Shown here in pieces: positions 8,755-16,734 of a DNA stretch of 64,000 bases; within the stretch, counting starts at the first letter, position 1; each line of letters starts with the position of its first letter. The position numbers and the translations under genes are program-made. The notes below the pieces were generated by a model. The model ran no database searches, was not told where the DNA came from, and was given only the letters and a program-made list of their open reading frames with translations. Source of the stretch: an uncultured Propionivibrio sp. (GTDB lineage Bacteria > Pseudomonadota > Gammaproteobacteria > Burkholderiales > Rhodocyclaceae); the NCBI RefSeq assembly GCF_963666255.1, contig NZ_OY762657.1:434001-498000 (forward strand). Reading direction: 5' to 3'.

Positions 8755-9744
8755 TTACTTGACGTCGCGGACGGCGTCGATGGCCTTGATCACGTCTTCA
8801 CCGCCGAACTTGTCGGTGAAGGTCTTGCGGCCCGCCTTCGTCGCTTCCAGGAACGGCGCCGGATCAACCTTCTCCACCACCGAAACGTTCAGCTTCTTCA
8901 GGTCCGCAACGATCTTCGCGATGTTGTCGTTGTTCAGCTTGCGCTGGTACGCGCCCGCTTCACGCGCCGCTTCGACGATCGCCTTCTGATTCGCCGGCGA
9001 CAGCGATTCAAACTTCTGCTTGTTCATCACCACCACCAGCGCGCTGTACGCGTGGTACGTCAGCGACAGGTGCTTCTGCACTTCGTACAGCTTCGCCGAC
9101 CACAGCACCCCGATCGGGTGTTCCTGCGCGTCCACCGTCTTCATTTCCAGCGCCGTGTACAGTTCCGCCAAAGGCATCGGCACCGGGTTCGCGCCCAAGA
9201 GCTTGAACGCTTCGATGTGCGCCGGGCTGCCCGTCGTCCGCATCTTCAGCCCCTTCACGTCCGCCGGTACGTTGATCGGGTGCTTCGAGTTGCTCATCTG
9301 ACGCCAGCCGTTGTCCCAGTACGCCAGACCCTTCATGTTGAATTCGGCCAGCTTGTCCAGCATGTCCTGGCCCGGCTTGCCGTCCAGCGCGCGGTACGCG
9401 TGCGCCGTGTCCTTGAACATGAACGGGATGTCGAAGATCCCCATCAGCGGCACCAGCCCGCTGAAGTTGCCCGAGCCCGAGACGATGATGTCGATCGTCC
9501 CGCCACGTACGCCGCTGATCGCCGCGTCAAACTTGCCCAGCGAGCTGTCCGGGTACACTTTCAGTTCCAGCGCGCCCTTCGTCTTCGCTTTCAGCAGTTC
9601 GCTGAATTTCTCGCCACCCTGGAATTGCGTGTCCGAGCGCGGCGCTTCCGATGCAAAGCGCAGCGTTTCCGCTTGCGCCGCCGCGAACATCCCCGCCAGC
9701 GCCCCGGCCATCAGCAACGTTTTGAACATGCCCTTGATTTTCAT
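8755..9744 (-). CDS. dctP: TRAP transporter solute-binding protein DctP
   Basis: Periplasmic substrate-binding component of a tripartite ATP-independent transporter. It has 329 residues, with a signal peptide at about 1-25 (Lys start, hydrophobic core, cleavage after AQA). The mature protein has the DctP fold: ETLRFASEAP start, the conserved arginine region GLKMRTTGSP near residue 167 that binds a substrate carboxylate, and the ALEMKTVDAQEHP element. The ATG has a good ribosome site (GAGGAG). It is the third gene of a dctQ-dctM-dctP order on the minus strand. The uronate enzymes around it suggest a sugar acid or uronate oligomer as substrate, which is inference. Confidence 0.92.
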   Translation of the reverse strand: MKIKGMFKTLLMAGALAGMFAAAQAETLRFASEAPRSDTQFQGGEKFSELLKAKTKGALELKVYPDSSLGKFDAAISGVRGGTIDIIVSGSGNFSGLVPLMGIFDIPFMFKDTAHAYRALDGKPGQDMLDKLAEFNMKGLAYWDNGWRQMSNSKHPINVPADVKGLKMRTTGSPAHIEAFKLLGANPVPMPLAELYTALEMKTVDAQEHPIGVLWSAKLYEVQKHLSLTYHAYSALVVVMNKQKFESLSPANQKAIVEAAREAGAYQRKLNNDNIAKIVADLKKLNVSVVEKVDPAPFLEATKAGRKTFTDKFGGEDVIKAIDAVRDVK

Positions 9745-9794
9745 TCCGTTTCTCCTCGTTTGATTGAACTACAACAGAACTCTTTTTACTTTGC

Positions 9795-11075
9795 TCAGTA
9801 GAACCACCGCGCCGGGATCGTCACCAGTTGCGGGAACGCCACCAGCAGGAACATCACCAGCGTTTCCGCCACCAGGAACGGGAACATCCCCTTGATCACC
9901 GTGTCCAGATTCACCCGCGCCACGCTCGAGACAACGTTCAGGACCGTCCCTACCGGCGGTGTGATCAGCCCGATCGCGTTGTTCATCATGAACATGATGC
10001 CAAAGTAGTACGGGTCGATTCCCGCCGCTTTCACCAGCGGCATCAGCACCGGCGTCAGGATCAGTACCGTCGGCGCCAGGTCCAGTGCCGTCCCCACCGC
10101 AAAGACCAGGATCATCAGGATGACCATCAGCAGCAGCCGGTTGTCCATGAACGGCGCCATCATCTCCGTCACTTGCGCCGGAATGTCCGCGATCGTGATC
10201 AGCCATGCCGATACCATCGACGCCGCCACGATCAGCATGATCGAGCTCGCCGTCTTCGCCGAGGCCAGCAGGATCTTCGGCAGGTCCGACAGTTTCATGC
10301 CGCGGTAGATGAACAGGCTGACGATCAGCGCCACCACCGCCGCCACCACCGCCGCTTCCGTCGGCGTGAACATCCCGCTCTTCATCCCGCCAATGATGAT
10401 GAACGGCAGGAGCAGCGCCCAGATCGCTTCGCGCAGCGAGGTCCACAGCACTTGTGCGTCAAACTTTTGCTTCGGCGCGTTGGCAAAGTCTTTCCGCGCC
10501 ACGAACTTCCAGGTGATCACCAGCGACAGCGCCATGATCAGCCCCGGGAAGATCCCCGTGAAGAAGAGTTTCGTGATCGACAGTTGCGCCGCTACCCCGA
10601 ACAGCACCAGCGGCATCGCCGGCGGCAGGATCGGCGCGATGCACGCCGCTCCGGCAATCAGGCCCGCCGACCGTCCGACGTTGTAGTTCGCCTTGCGCAT
10701 CATCGGGATCACCACCGCCGCCAGCGCCGCGCTGTCCGCCGCCGCCGATCCCGAGATGCTCGCCAGAATCAGCGCCGCAATGATCGCGACATAGCCCAGC
10801 CCGCCTTCAATGTGCCCGACCAGTGCGTTCGCCACTTTGACGATCTGGTGCGAGATCCCCCCCTTGTTCATGATCTCGCCCGCCAGCATGAAGAACGGGA
10901 TCGCCATCAGCGGGAAATTGTCCGCTCCAGAGACCAGGTTCTGCGCCAGGATCTGCACGTCGAACGAGTTCAGGTGAATCATCAGCGACACGCCGCAGAC
11001 CAGCAGCGCAAACGCTACCGGCATGCCAATGAACATCGCTCCGCACAGCGATACCAAGAATACTGTTACCGTCAT
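9795..11075 (-). CDS. dctM: TRAP transporter large permease DctM
   Basis: Inner-membrane large subunit of the TRAP transporter, the part that couples uptake to the sodium or proton gradient. It has 426 residues, the normal DctM length, with about twelve hydrophobic helices. Family motifs include GMPVAFAL near residue 17, the ISGSAAADSAAL loop near 108 and ITPPVGTVLN near 374. It lies 20 bases after dctQ and 50 bases before dctP, in the same direction, so the three subunits form one unit. Confidence 0.93.
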   Translation of the reverse strand: MTVTVFLVSLCGAMFIGMPVAFALLVCGVSLMIHLNSFDVQILAQNLVSGADNFPLMAIPFFMLAGEIMNKGGISHQIVKVANALVGHIEGGLGYVAIIAALILASISGSAAADSAALAAVVIPMMRKANYNVGRSAGLIAGAACIAPILPPAMPLVLFGVAAQLSITKLFFTGIFPGLIMALSLVITWKFVARKDFANAPKQKFDAQVLWTSLREAIWALLLPFIIIGGMKSGMFTPTEAAVVAAVVALIVSLFIYRGMKLSDLPKILLASAKTASSIMLIVAASMVSAWLITIADIPAQVTEMMAPFMDNRLLLMVILMILVFAVGTALDLAPTVLILTPVLMPLVKAAGIDPYYFGIMFMMNNAIGLITPPVGTVLNVVSSVARVNLDTVIKGMFPFLVAETLVMFLLVAFPQLVTIPARWFY

Positions 11076-11095
11076 TTTCTTTCGCTCCGCGTCGC

Positions 11096-11596
11096 TTATA
11101 GCGCGTCTTCAATATCCGGACACATTTCCTGCTCGTCCATCTGCCCCGTCACCAACCGGTACAGCGAACCCAGCAGCAGGACGCCCATCCCCACGCTGCA
11201 TACCAGCAGCGCCATATACACCACCCCGATCGGGATCCCCGATACCGGCGCGATGTTCGCCATGTTCAGCCCCACAATCTTGATCCCGCCGTACGTCATC
11301 AGCACGCAGCACGCCAGCGTCGTCACGTCGCTGATGAATTTGCATGCCTTCTTCCCCGCCAGCGGCAGCAGCTTCGTCACCGTGTGCACCCCAAGGTGCC
11401 CGTTGTCATAGAGCATCAGCACCGATCCCAGGAATACCATCCACACAAACAGGAAGCGCGATACCTCTTCCGAGAAAATAATCCCGTAGTTGAACCCGTA
11501 GCGCAGCACCACGTTCCCGAATACCAGCAACACCATCAGCCCGAATATGCAGATCAGCAGCCATTCCAGCGTCTTCAGCAACAGCTTTGAAAACAT
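11096..11596 (-). CDS. dctQ: TRAP transporter small permease DctQ
   Basis: Inner-membrane small subunit of the TRAP transporter, needed for assembly with DctM. It has 166 residues and four hydrophobic helices (about 10-32, 45-65, 86-106, 125-150). The conserved region following helix 1, NVVLRYGFN, and the EEVSRFLFVW motif near residue 43 are typical. The ATG at 11596 is preceded by a strong GGGAGGGG ribosome site. It is first of the three transporter genes and follows the SDR gene by 36 bases, so the transporter is probably co-transcribed with the upstream dehydrogenases. Confidence 0.9.
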   Translation of the reverse strand: MFSKLLLKTLEWLLICIFGLMVLLVFGNVVLRYGFNYGIIFSEEVSRFLFVWMVFLGSVLMLYDNGHLGVHTVTKLLPLAGKKACKFISDVTTLACCVLMTYGGIKIVGLNMANIAPVSGIPIGVVYMALLVCSVGMGVLLLGSLYRLVTGQMDEQEMCPDIEDAL

Positions 11597-11632
11597 CCTT
11601 TTCCCCTCCCTTTTCTTTCTTTCAGTGCCGCC

Positions 11633-12388
11633 CTAGCGCCCCATCCAGCCGCCATCGACGGTAATGATTGTGCCATTGACATAATCCGATGCACTCGAGG
11701 CAAGATAGATCGCCGCCCCGACCATGTCTTCCGGTTTGCCCCAGCGGCCCGCCGGAATACGTTCCATGATCTGGCGACTGCGCGTCGCATCGGCCATCAG
11801 TGCCGTATTCATCTCGGTCGCCATGTAGCCGGGCGCGATGCAATTGACATTGACGCCCTGGCTCGCCCACTCGTTCGAAAGCGACTTTGTAAACTGCGCG
11901 ACGGCGCCCTTGCTAGCGGCATAGGCCGGCACGGTCAGTCCGCCCTGGAACGAGAGCAGCGAGGCAATATTGATGATCTTGCCCGACTTCTGCGCGAGCA
12001 TCCGCTTGCCGACCTCCTGGCACATGAAGAAGACGGCGTTCATATTGACGTCGATGACGTAGTTCCAGTCCTGGCGCGGGAATTCGGCCGCCTTGTGACG
12101 GCTTTGCACACCGGCGTTATTGACGAGAATGTCGATCCGGCCAAAATCGGCCTCGACCTTGGCGACCAGCGCCGGAATGCCGTCGATGTCGGCAAGGTCG
12201 TGCACATAAAACTTGCCGCAGACGCCCTGCGCGTTGATCTGATCGATGACATCCTGATCGGCTTTGCGGCCGACGACGGCGACGTTGGCACCGGCCTTGG
12301 CGAGGCCAATCGCCATCGCCTTGCCAAGCCCGCGATTCCCCCCGGTGAACAGCGCGGTTTTTCCCTTGAGGTTGAAAATATCAAGCAT
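11633..12388 (-). CDS. Second KduD-like short-chain dehydrogenase
   Basis: Cytoplasmic NAD(P)-dependent SDR of 251 residues, related to the KduD at 5721-6491 but clearly different in sequence. It has TGGNRGLGKA near residue 15, NNAG near 90, a catalytic Ser (ASLLSFQGG) and YAASK near 155, and ends VDGGWMGR like the KduD/gluconate 5-dehydrogenase group. It lies upstream of dctQ and 14 bases after the zinc dehydrogenase. Two KduD-type enzymes in one region suggest different stereoisomers or keto-positions of a sugar acid. Gluconate 5-dehydrogenase activity is the main alternative. Confidence 0.8.
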   Translation of the reverse strand: MLDIFNLKGKTALFTGGNRGLGKAMAIGLAKAGANVAVVGRKADQDVIDQINAQGVCGKFYVHDLADIDGIPALVAKVEADFGRIDILVNNAGVQSRHKAAEFPRQDWNYVIDVNMNAVFFMCQEVGKRMLAQKSGKIINIASLLSFQGGLTVPAYAASKGAVAQFTKSLSNEWASQGVNVNCIAPGYMATEMNTALMADATRSRQIMERIPAGRWGKPEDMVGAAIYLASSASDYVNGTIITVDGGWMGR

Positions 12389-12402
12389 GGACAGCCTTCT
12401 TT

Positions 12403-13404
12403 CTATAATTTGAAAAGCATCTTGATGGCGTTGGCCCCCTTGAGCAGGTCCTGGAAAACCGCAGGCGCCTGCTCCGGCGTCGAGACCGAAAGCATCAGTT
12501 CGAAGTCGATGGTGCCACTTCCCAGGATGCCTGCGGCAATCTCGAAATCGCGGCGCTCATAGACGCGAATACCGATCATCGTCAGTTCCTTGAACTCGAT
12601 CTTGAGCAGATCGACTTCCGGCGGTTTTTTGTAGGAGCCGACCACCACGGCAGTCCCACGCACCTTGATAACATCCATCAGCGTTGCCTGAACGCTCGGG
12701 TGCGCGGCGCAATCGAAGGCGAAATCGGCGCACAGGCCCTGCGTCGCTGCCTTGACGCTGGCAACGACATCGTCATTGGCCGCGTCGATCGTGATGAAGC
12801 CGAGCTTCTTGGCGATTTCCAGACGATAGGGATTGGCCTCGACGACAATCACCGAGCGTGCACCGAAATACTTGAGGCAGGACGCCACGCACAGACCGAT
12901 CGGACCGGCACCATAGACAACAGCCGTGTCACCCGGTTTGTAGCCGGAACGGCGGACGGCATGCACGCCGACAGCGACAGGCTCGATGAAGGCGCCCAGC
13001 TTGAGAGAGAGCCCGGCGGGAATCTCAACGACCTTGTCGACCGGCACCTTGACGTATTCGGCCATGCCACCGTCACAATCGATACCGATCAGCTTGAGCG
13101 TGTTGCATACATGCGGATAGCCGCTCTTGCACGGCTCGCACTCACCACAGGAAAGCAGCGGATAGACGGTCACCGGCGTCCCCTTGGCCAGGGTCGGATG
13201 CCCCTTCTCGATGACGCCCGAGAATTCGTGACCCATGATCAGCGGCGCCTTGGCGCGCGGGTGCGTTCCCTGGTAAATGAACATGTCGGAACCGCAGATA
13301 CCGGCATACGCAACCTTGATCAGAACTTCGCCCGCGGCCACTTCGGGAATTGCGCGGTCTTCGGCAGCGACATCCTGCGCACTCTTATACACAATACTTT
13401 TCAT
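12403..13404 (-). CDS. Zinc-dependent alcohol dehydrogenase, RspB / L-idonate 5-dehydrogenase-like
   Basis: Cytoplasmic medium-chain dehydrogenase of 333 residues. It has the catalytic zinc ligands AGICGSD near residue 35 and GHE near 60, the structural zinc four-cysteine motif CGECEPC plus the following VC (about 85-100), and the NAD-binding glycine motif GAGPIG near 165. The subgroup acts on sugar alcohols and sugar acids, for example L-idonate, L-gulonate or L-galactonate oxidised at C5. Start chosen at the ATG 13404 with AAGGAAG eight bases upstream; an in-frame GTG at 13422 overlaps that ribosome site and is less likely. It lies among KduD-like and 2-hydroxyacid dehydrogenases. The exact substrate cannot be read from the sequence. 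Confidence 0.85.
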   Translation of the reverse strand: MKSIVYKSAQDVAAEDRAIPEVAAGEVLIKVAYAGICGSDMFIYQGTHPRAKAPLIMGHEFSGVIEKGHPTLAKGTPVTVYPLLSCGECEPCKSGYPHVCNTLKLIGIDCDGGMAEYVKVPVDKVVEIPAGLSLKLGAFIEPVAVGVHAVRRSGYKPGDTAVVYGAGPIGLCVASCLKYFGARSVIVVEANPYRLEIAKKLGFITIDAANDDVVASVKAATQGLCADFAFDCAAHPSVQATLMDVIKVRGTAVVVGSYKKPPEVDLLKIEFKELTMIGIRVYERRDFEIAAGILGSGTIDFELMLSVSTPEQAPAVFQDLLKGANAIKMLFKL

Positions 13405-13479
13405 GCCAATCACTTCCTTCACGAACGGGATTCGAAAATCATGCGGACGGCGGACGCCGGCTTGACCGGCAGTCGCCGC

Positions 13480-14445
13480 TCAGAATTTGTTCATCTGGTA
13501 CCAGGGCGCTTCGCCACGCAGCACACGGCGCACTTCCTCTGCCGCCTTGCGCTTCAACTCCTGCGCCGATTCGCTCGAATGCCAGGCCATATGCGGCGAG
13601 CACAGGAAATTGTCATACTTGAAGAGCGGATGATCGACGCGACCCGGTTCGTTCGCCAGCACATCGAGTGCGGCACCCGCCAGTCGTTTCTCGGCCAGCA
13701 TTTTTTCCAGCGCCACTTCATTGACGATGTTGCCACGCGCGGTGTTGACGAGATACGCCGTCGGTTTCATCAACCCGAGCCGCGCCTCGTCGAGCAGGTT
13801 GCGCGTTTCGTCGCTGAGCGGGCAGTGCACCGAAACGACGTCGGATTCATGCAACAGCGTTTCCAGAGACACCAGCGTGACGCCCTCGGGCGCACGCGCC
13901 GGATCGGTGATGTTGGGATCGAAAGCCAGTACGCGCATACCGAGCGCGCGTACCTTGCGTGCCATCGCGCTGCCGATCCGGCCGATACCGATGATGCCGA
14001 TCGTCTGAACCTGATGGCGGAAGATCGGCTGCATCAGGCGGAAATCCCACTGCCCTTGCTTGACGTAGGCATTGGCTTGGGCAATCTTGCGCGTCAGGCA
14101 CAGCATCATCGCCAGCGCGTGGTCGGAAACTTCCTCTGTGCCGTAGTCCGGAACATTGCTGGCAATGATCCCGAGTTCAGCCGCCGCCCTGAGATCGATG
14201 GTATCGACACCAACCCCGTAGCGAGCGATGATCTTGCAGCGTTTCAGGTGCTGCATCACGCGCCGGGTCAGCGGCGCATACATGATGATGAGCGCCTCGG
14301 CGTCCGCGCACTGGGCGATCACCTCATCCTCGGTCCGGCAGTTCAGCCACGGCAGGTCACGACAGACATCGGCCAACACCCGCTTTTCGATGTCGATATC
14401 GGGATGATCACAATCGGCCACCAGCACCACATGGTCGTTATTCAC
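13480..14445 (-). CDS. D-isomer-specific 2-hydroxyacid dehydrogenase
   Basis: Cytoplasmic NAD-dependent dehydrogenase of 321 residues in the phosphoglycerate dehydrogenase / CtBP-like family, reducing a 2-keto acid to a D-2-hydroxy acid or the reverse. It shows the GVGVDTID region near residue 76, the NAD motif GIGRIGSA near 154, the catalytic Arg in NTARG near 235, a Glu near 265 (LANEPG) and the His of SPHMAW near 285. The start codon is GTG at 14445, preceded by GAGAGGA at seven bases. It is the first gene of the minus-strand catabolic run, so the 325-base region to its right should hold the promoter. Confidence 0.85.
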   Translation of the reverse strand: MNNDHVVLVADCDHPDIDIEKRVLADVCRDLPWLNCRTEDEVIAQCADAEALIIMYAPLTRRVMQHLKRCKIIARYGVGVDTIDLRAAAELGIIASNVPDYGTEEVSDHALAMMLCLTRKIAQANAYVKQGQWDFRLMQPIFRHQVQTIGIIGIGRIGSAMARKVRALGMRVLAFDPNITDPARAPEGVTLVSLETLLHESDVVSVHCPLSDETRNLLDEARLGLMKPTAYLVNTARGNIVNEVALEKMLAEKRLAGAALDVLANEPGRVDHPLFKYDNFLCSPHMAWHSSESAQELKRKAAEEVRRVLRGEAPWYQMNKF

Positions 14446-14770
14446 GAAATATTCCTCTCAACACAGAGTAACCCAATGCCAACCGGCCTGTCGCCCTGAC
14501 AATTGGTCAGATATGTAGAAACATCATTCTCGAATATTACCACCAAAATCAAAAAACGGAACAGCGTTTCGTATTTATGCATCTGGCACGAGACGAATCG
14601 CCGACAACACCTCCTGCCGCAACACGCACCAATCGGTCGATGTCGCCTTTTCTGGCGGGATCTTGCCGGCGATGTCACAAGTCCGTTGCCGATGGAGAAC
14701 CAATTGGCGTAACGTATTGCCTGACACCCAGAGACACCGAACAACCCTTTCGCACAGTCCCTGCAAACGA
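14446..14770. other. Divergent intergenic region with an inverted repeat
   Basis: A 325-base gap between the divergent hydroxyacid dehydrogenase and HD-GYP regulator genes. It must hold promoters for both sides. The only distinct element I see is CTGAC-AATTG-GTCAG at 14496-14510, an inverted repeat about 50 bases upstream of the dehydrogenase start, listed separately. The rest is unremarkable. Confidence 0.6.
14496..14510. promoter_or_regulatory. Inverted repeat CTGAC-N5-GTCAG, possible operator of the catabolic operon
   Basis: A five-base inverted repeat with a five-base AATTG centre. Its right part, TTGGTCAG, is the reverse complement of CTGACCAA at 7818-7825 upstream of kdgF. Placement upstream of the first gene of the region fits a control site, but the binding protein is unknown and chance is not excluded. 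Confidence 0.3.
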
Positions 14771-16120
14771 ATGGATACCGTCATTTCTCACCCTCCCCCC
14801 CAGGCCGCGGCCGACACATCGACCACCACCGTACTGCTGGTCGACGACGAGCCGAACATTCTCTCTTCGCTGCGACGCCTGCTGCGCCCGACCGGATACC
14901 GGACGCTCATTGCCGAAAGCGGACGCGCCGGTCTGGAGATTCTCGAAAAAGAGCACGTCGACCTCGTCATTTCCGACATGCGCATGCCGGAAATGGATGG
15001 CGCCCGCTTTCTCGAAGAGGTGCGCAACCGCTGGCCCGAAGTCGTCCGCATCCTGCTCACCGGCTATGCCGACATCAGTTCGACCATCGCCGCCATCAAC
15101 CGCGGCGAAATCTACCGTTACATCTCAAAGCCCTGGAACGATCACGATCTGTTACTCGTCATCCGCGAGGCGCTGGAAAACAGTCGTCTGCGCGGCGAGA
15201 ACGAGCGGCTGCTGGCGCTTACCCAGGCTCAGAACGAGGCACTCAAGGATCTCAATGCCGGCCTTGAGGACAAGGTCAAACAGCGCACGGCGGAAATCGA
15301 GCAGATCAACAGTTTCCTCAATCTCGCCAACGACAAGCTCAAGCAGAACTTCCTGATCTCGATCAAGATCTTCTCGGGTCTGATCGAACTGCGCGGCAAC
15401 AACGTCGGCGGCCACTCGCGCCGTGTCGCCGATCTGGCGCGGCGGCTCTCCGCAAAGCTGGGCATGACTTCCCGCGAGCAGCACGACGTCTTCTACGCTG
15501 CCCTGCTTCATGACATCGGAAAGATCGGCTTCCCCGACACGCTGATCGCCAAACCCGTATCGAAGATGAGCAGCGAAGAGTTGTCCCTCTATCGCAAGCA
15601 TCCGGGCATCGGTGCCTCGGCGCTGACGGCGCTGGAGGAACTGGCCGACGTGGCGCGCTACGTGCGTTCCCACCATGAGCGTTTTGACGGACAGGGCTTC
15701 CCTGACGGCCTCGAAGGCACAGCCATCCCCCGCGGCGGCCGACTACTGGCGGTCATCGACGAATATGACGCGCTTCAGGGCGGCATGATGTCCGAGAAGC
15801 GGATGAGCGCGGACGAGGCCAGGAAGTACATCGAGCAGTCGCGAGGAAAGCGCTTCGATCCGGAAATCGTCGACGCATTCTCCGCCCTGCTCGACACCAT
15901 CGCCGAGGAATCGATCCGCGACAAGGCGGTCTACTACACCGACCTGCGTAGCGGCATGGTGCTCGCGCGCGACCTCTTCAGCAAGGAAGGGCTGCTCCTG
16001 CTGGCCGCCGACTTCGTTCTCGATGCCCGCATCATCCGCCAGATCCAGGAATATGCAGCACGGGAAAAACTGCCGATCACGGTGCATGTCCACCTGGAAC
16101 CGCCGGGGCAGAAGCAATGA
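14771..16120 (+). CDS. Response regulator with HD-GYP output domain (c-di-GMP phosphodiesterase-like)
   Basis: Cytoplasmic response regulator of 449 residues. The N-terminal receiver (about 20-135) has the phospho-acceptor Asp69 (SDMRMP) and the SKPW Lys signature; a coiled coil follows (about 140-190), then an HD-GYP domain (about 195-370) with the metal pair His247-Asp248 in HDIGKIG, the HHERFDGQG element and GFPDG in place of the classical GYP tripeptide near residue 309. Such proteins hydrolyse c-di-GMP when phosphorylated, though GYP variants differ in activity. About 70 residues at the C-terminus match nothing I recognise. It overlaps the next regulator by four bases (ATGA). The ATG at 14771 has a weak ribosome site; upstream starts would add non-conserved sequence. 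Confidence 0.85.
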   Translation: MDTVISHPPPQAAADTSTTTVLLVDDEPNILSSLRRLLRPTGYRTLIAESGRAGLEILEKEHVDLVISDMRMPEMDGARFLEEVRNRWPEVVRILLTGYADISSTIAAINRGEIYRYISKPWNDHDLLLVIREALENSRLRGENERLLALTQAQNEALKDLNAGLEDKVKQRTAEIEQINSFLNLANDKLKQNFLISIKIFSGLIELRGNNVGGHSRRVADLARRLSAKLGMTSREQHDVFYAALLHDIGKIGFPDTLIAKPVSKMSSEELSLYRKHPGIGASALTALEELADVARYVRSHHERFDGQGFPDGLEGTAIPRGGRLLAVIDEYDALQGGMMSEKRMSADEARKYIEQSRGKRFDPEIVDAFSALLDTIAEESIRDKAVYYTDLRSGMVLARDLFSKEGLLLLAADFVLDARIIRQIQEYAAREKLPITVHVHLEPPGQKQ

Positions 16121-16692
16121 AACGGGGATTGCTGCTCGACGACGAGCCTTTCGTGCTCAAGGCGTTGCAGCGAGTACTCGCGCCATCGGGAGCGCCCGGC
16201 CGTCTGCCACCACTGCGACTCGACCTGTTTGCCGATCCTGCCGAAGCGCTCGCCAAGGCCCGCCACACCGCCTATGACTTCGTAATCGCCGACTACCGGA
16301 TGCCAGGCATGAGCGGCGTCGAATTTCTCCGGCAACTGCGCGCCATTCAGCCCGACACCGTTCGGATCATCCTGTCCGGCCAAGCAGACCTTGACGGCGT
16401 CATCGGCGCAGTCAATGTCGGGGGAATTCACCGGTTCATTGCCAAGCCCTGGGACAACGACGCTCTGATTGCCGCCCTTGCCGAGGAACTGGCGAACCGG
16501 GAGACGCGGCTTGAAAACGGACGCCTCGCCGACGTCGTGCGCGTCGAACGCGGCAGTCTCACGCCGGAAGAACTCGAACGGCGCCGGCTCGAAGCGCTTG
16601 AACCCGGCATCACCCAGGTCAACTGGGGACCCGACGGCGCCGTATTGCTCGACGAATCGCTGCTTGACGCGACAGAATCGCGCAACAAGTGA
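16117..16692 (+). CDS. Receiver-domain protein with short C-terminal tail
   Basis: Cytoplasmic response regulator of 191 residues. The receiver (about 1-125) has the acidic pair in LLLDDEP, phospho-acceptor Asp59 in IADYRMP, a Ser in LSGQA and Lys in AKPW, so it should be phosphorylatable. The remaining 65 residues are charged and helical with no output domain I recognise. The start overlaps the stop of the HD-GYP gene (ATGA), so the two are translationally coupled. It may act as a phosphate relay or a protein-binding switch for the HD-GYP protein or the kinase that follows 42 bases downstream. Confidence 0.85.
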   Translation: MKRGLLLDDEPFVLKALQRVLAPSGAPGRLPPLRLDLFADPAEALAKARHTAYDFVIADYRMPGMSGVEFLRQLRAIQPDTVRIILSGQADLDGVIGAVNVGGIHRFIAKPWDNDALIAALAEELANRETRLENGRLADVVRVERGSLTPEELERRRLEALEPGITQVNWGPDGAVLLDESLLDATESRNK

Positions 16693-16734
16693 CGCTCCTT
16701 TCTGCGGCCAACGCTAGCCATCGATGACACCACG

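Noticed and set aside
12700-14499. 600-codon plus-strand frame across two dehydrogenase genes
   Set aside because: Spans the opposite strand of two well-defined enzymes and the gap between them; composition is that of a shadow frame.
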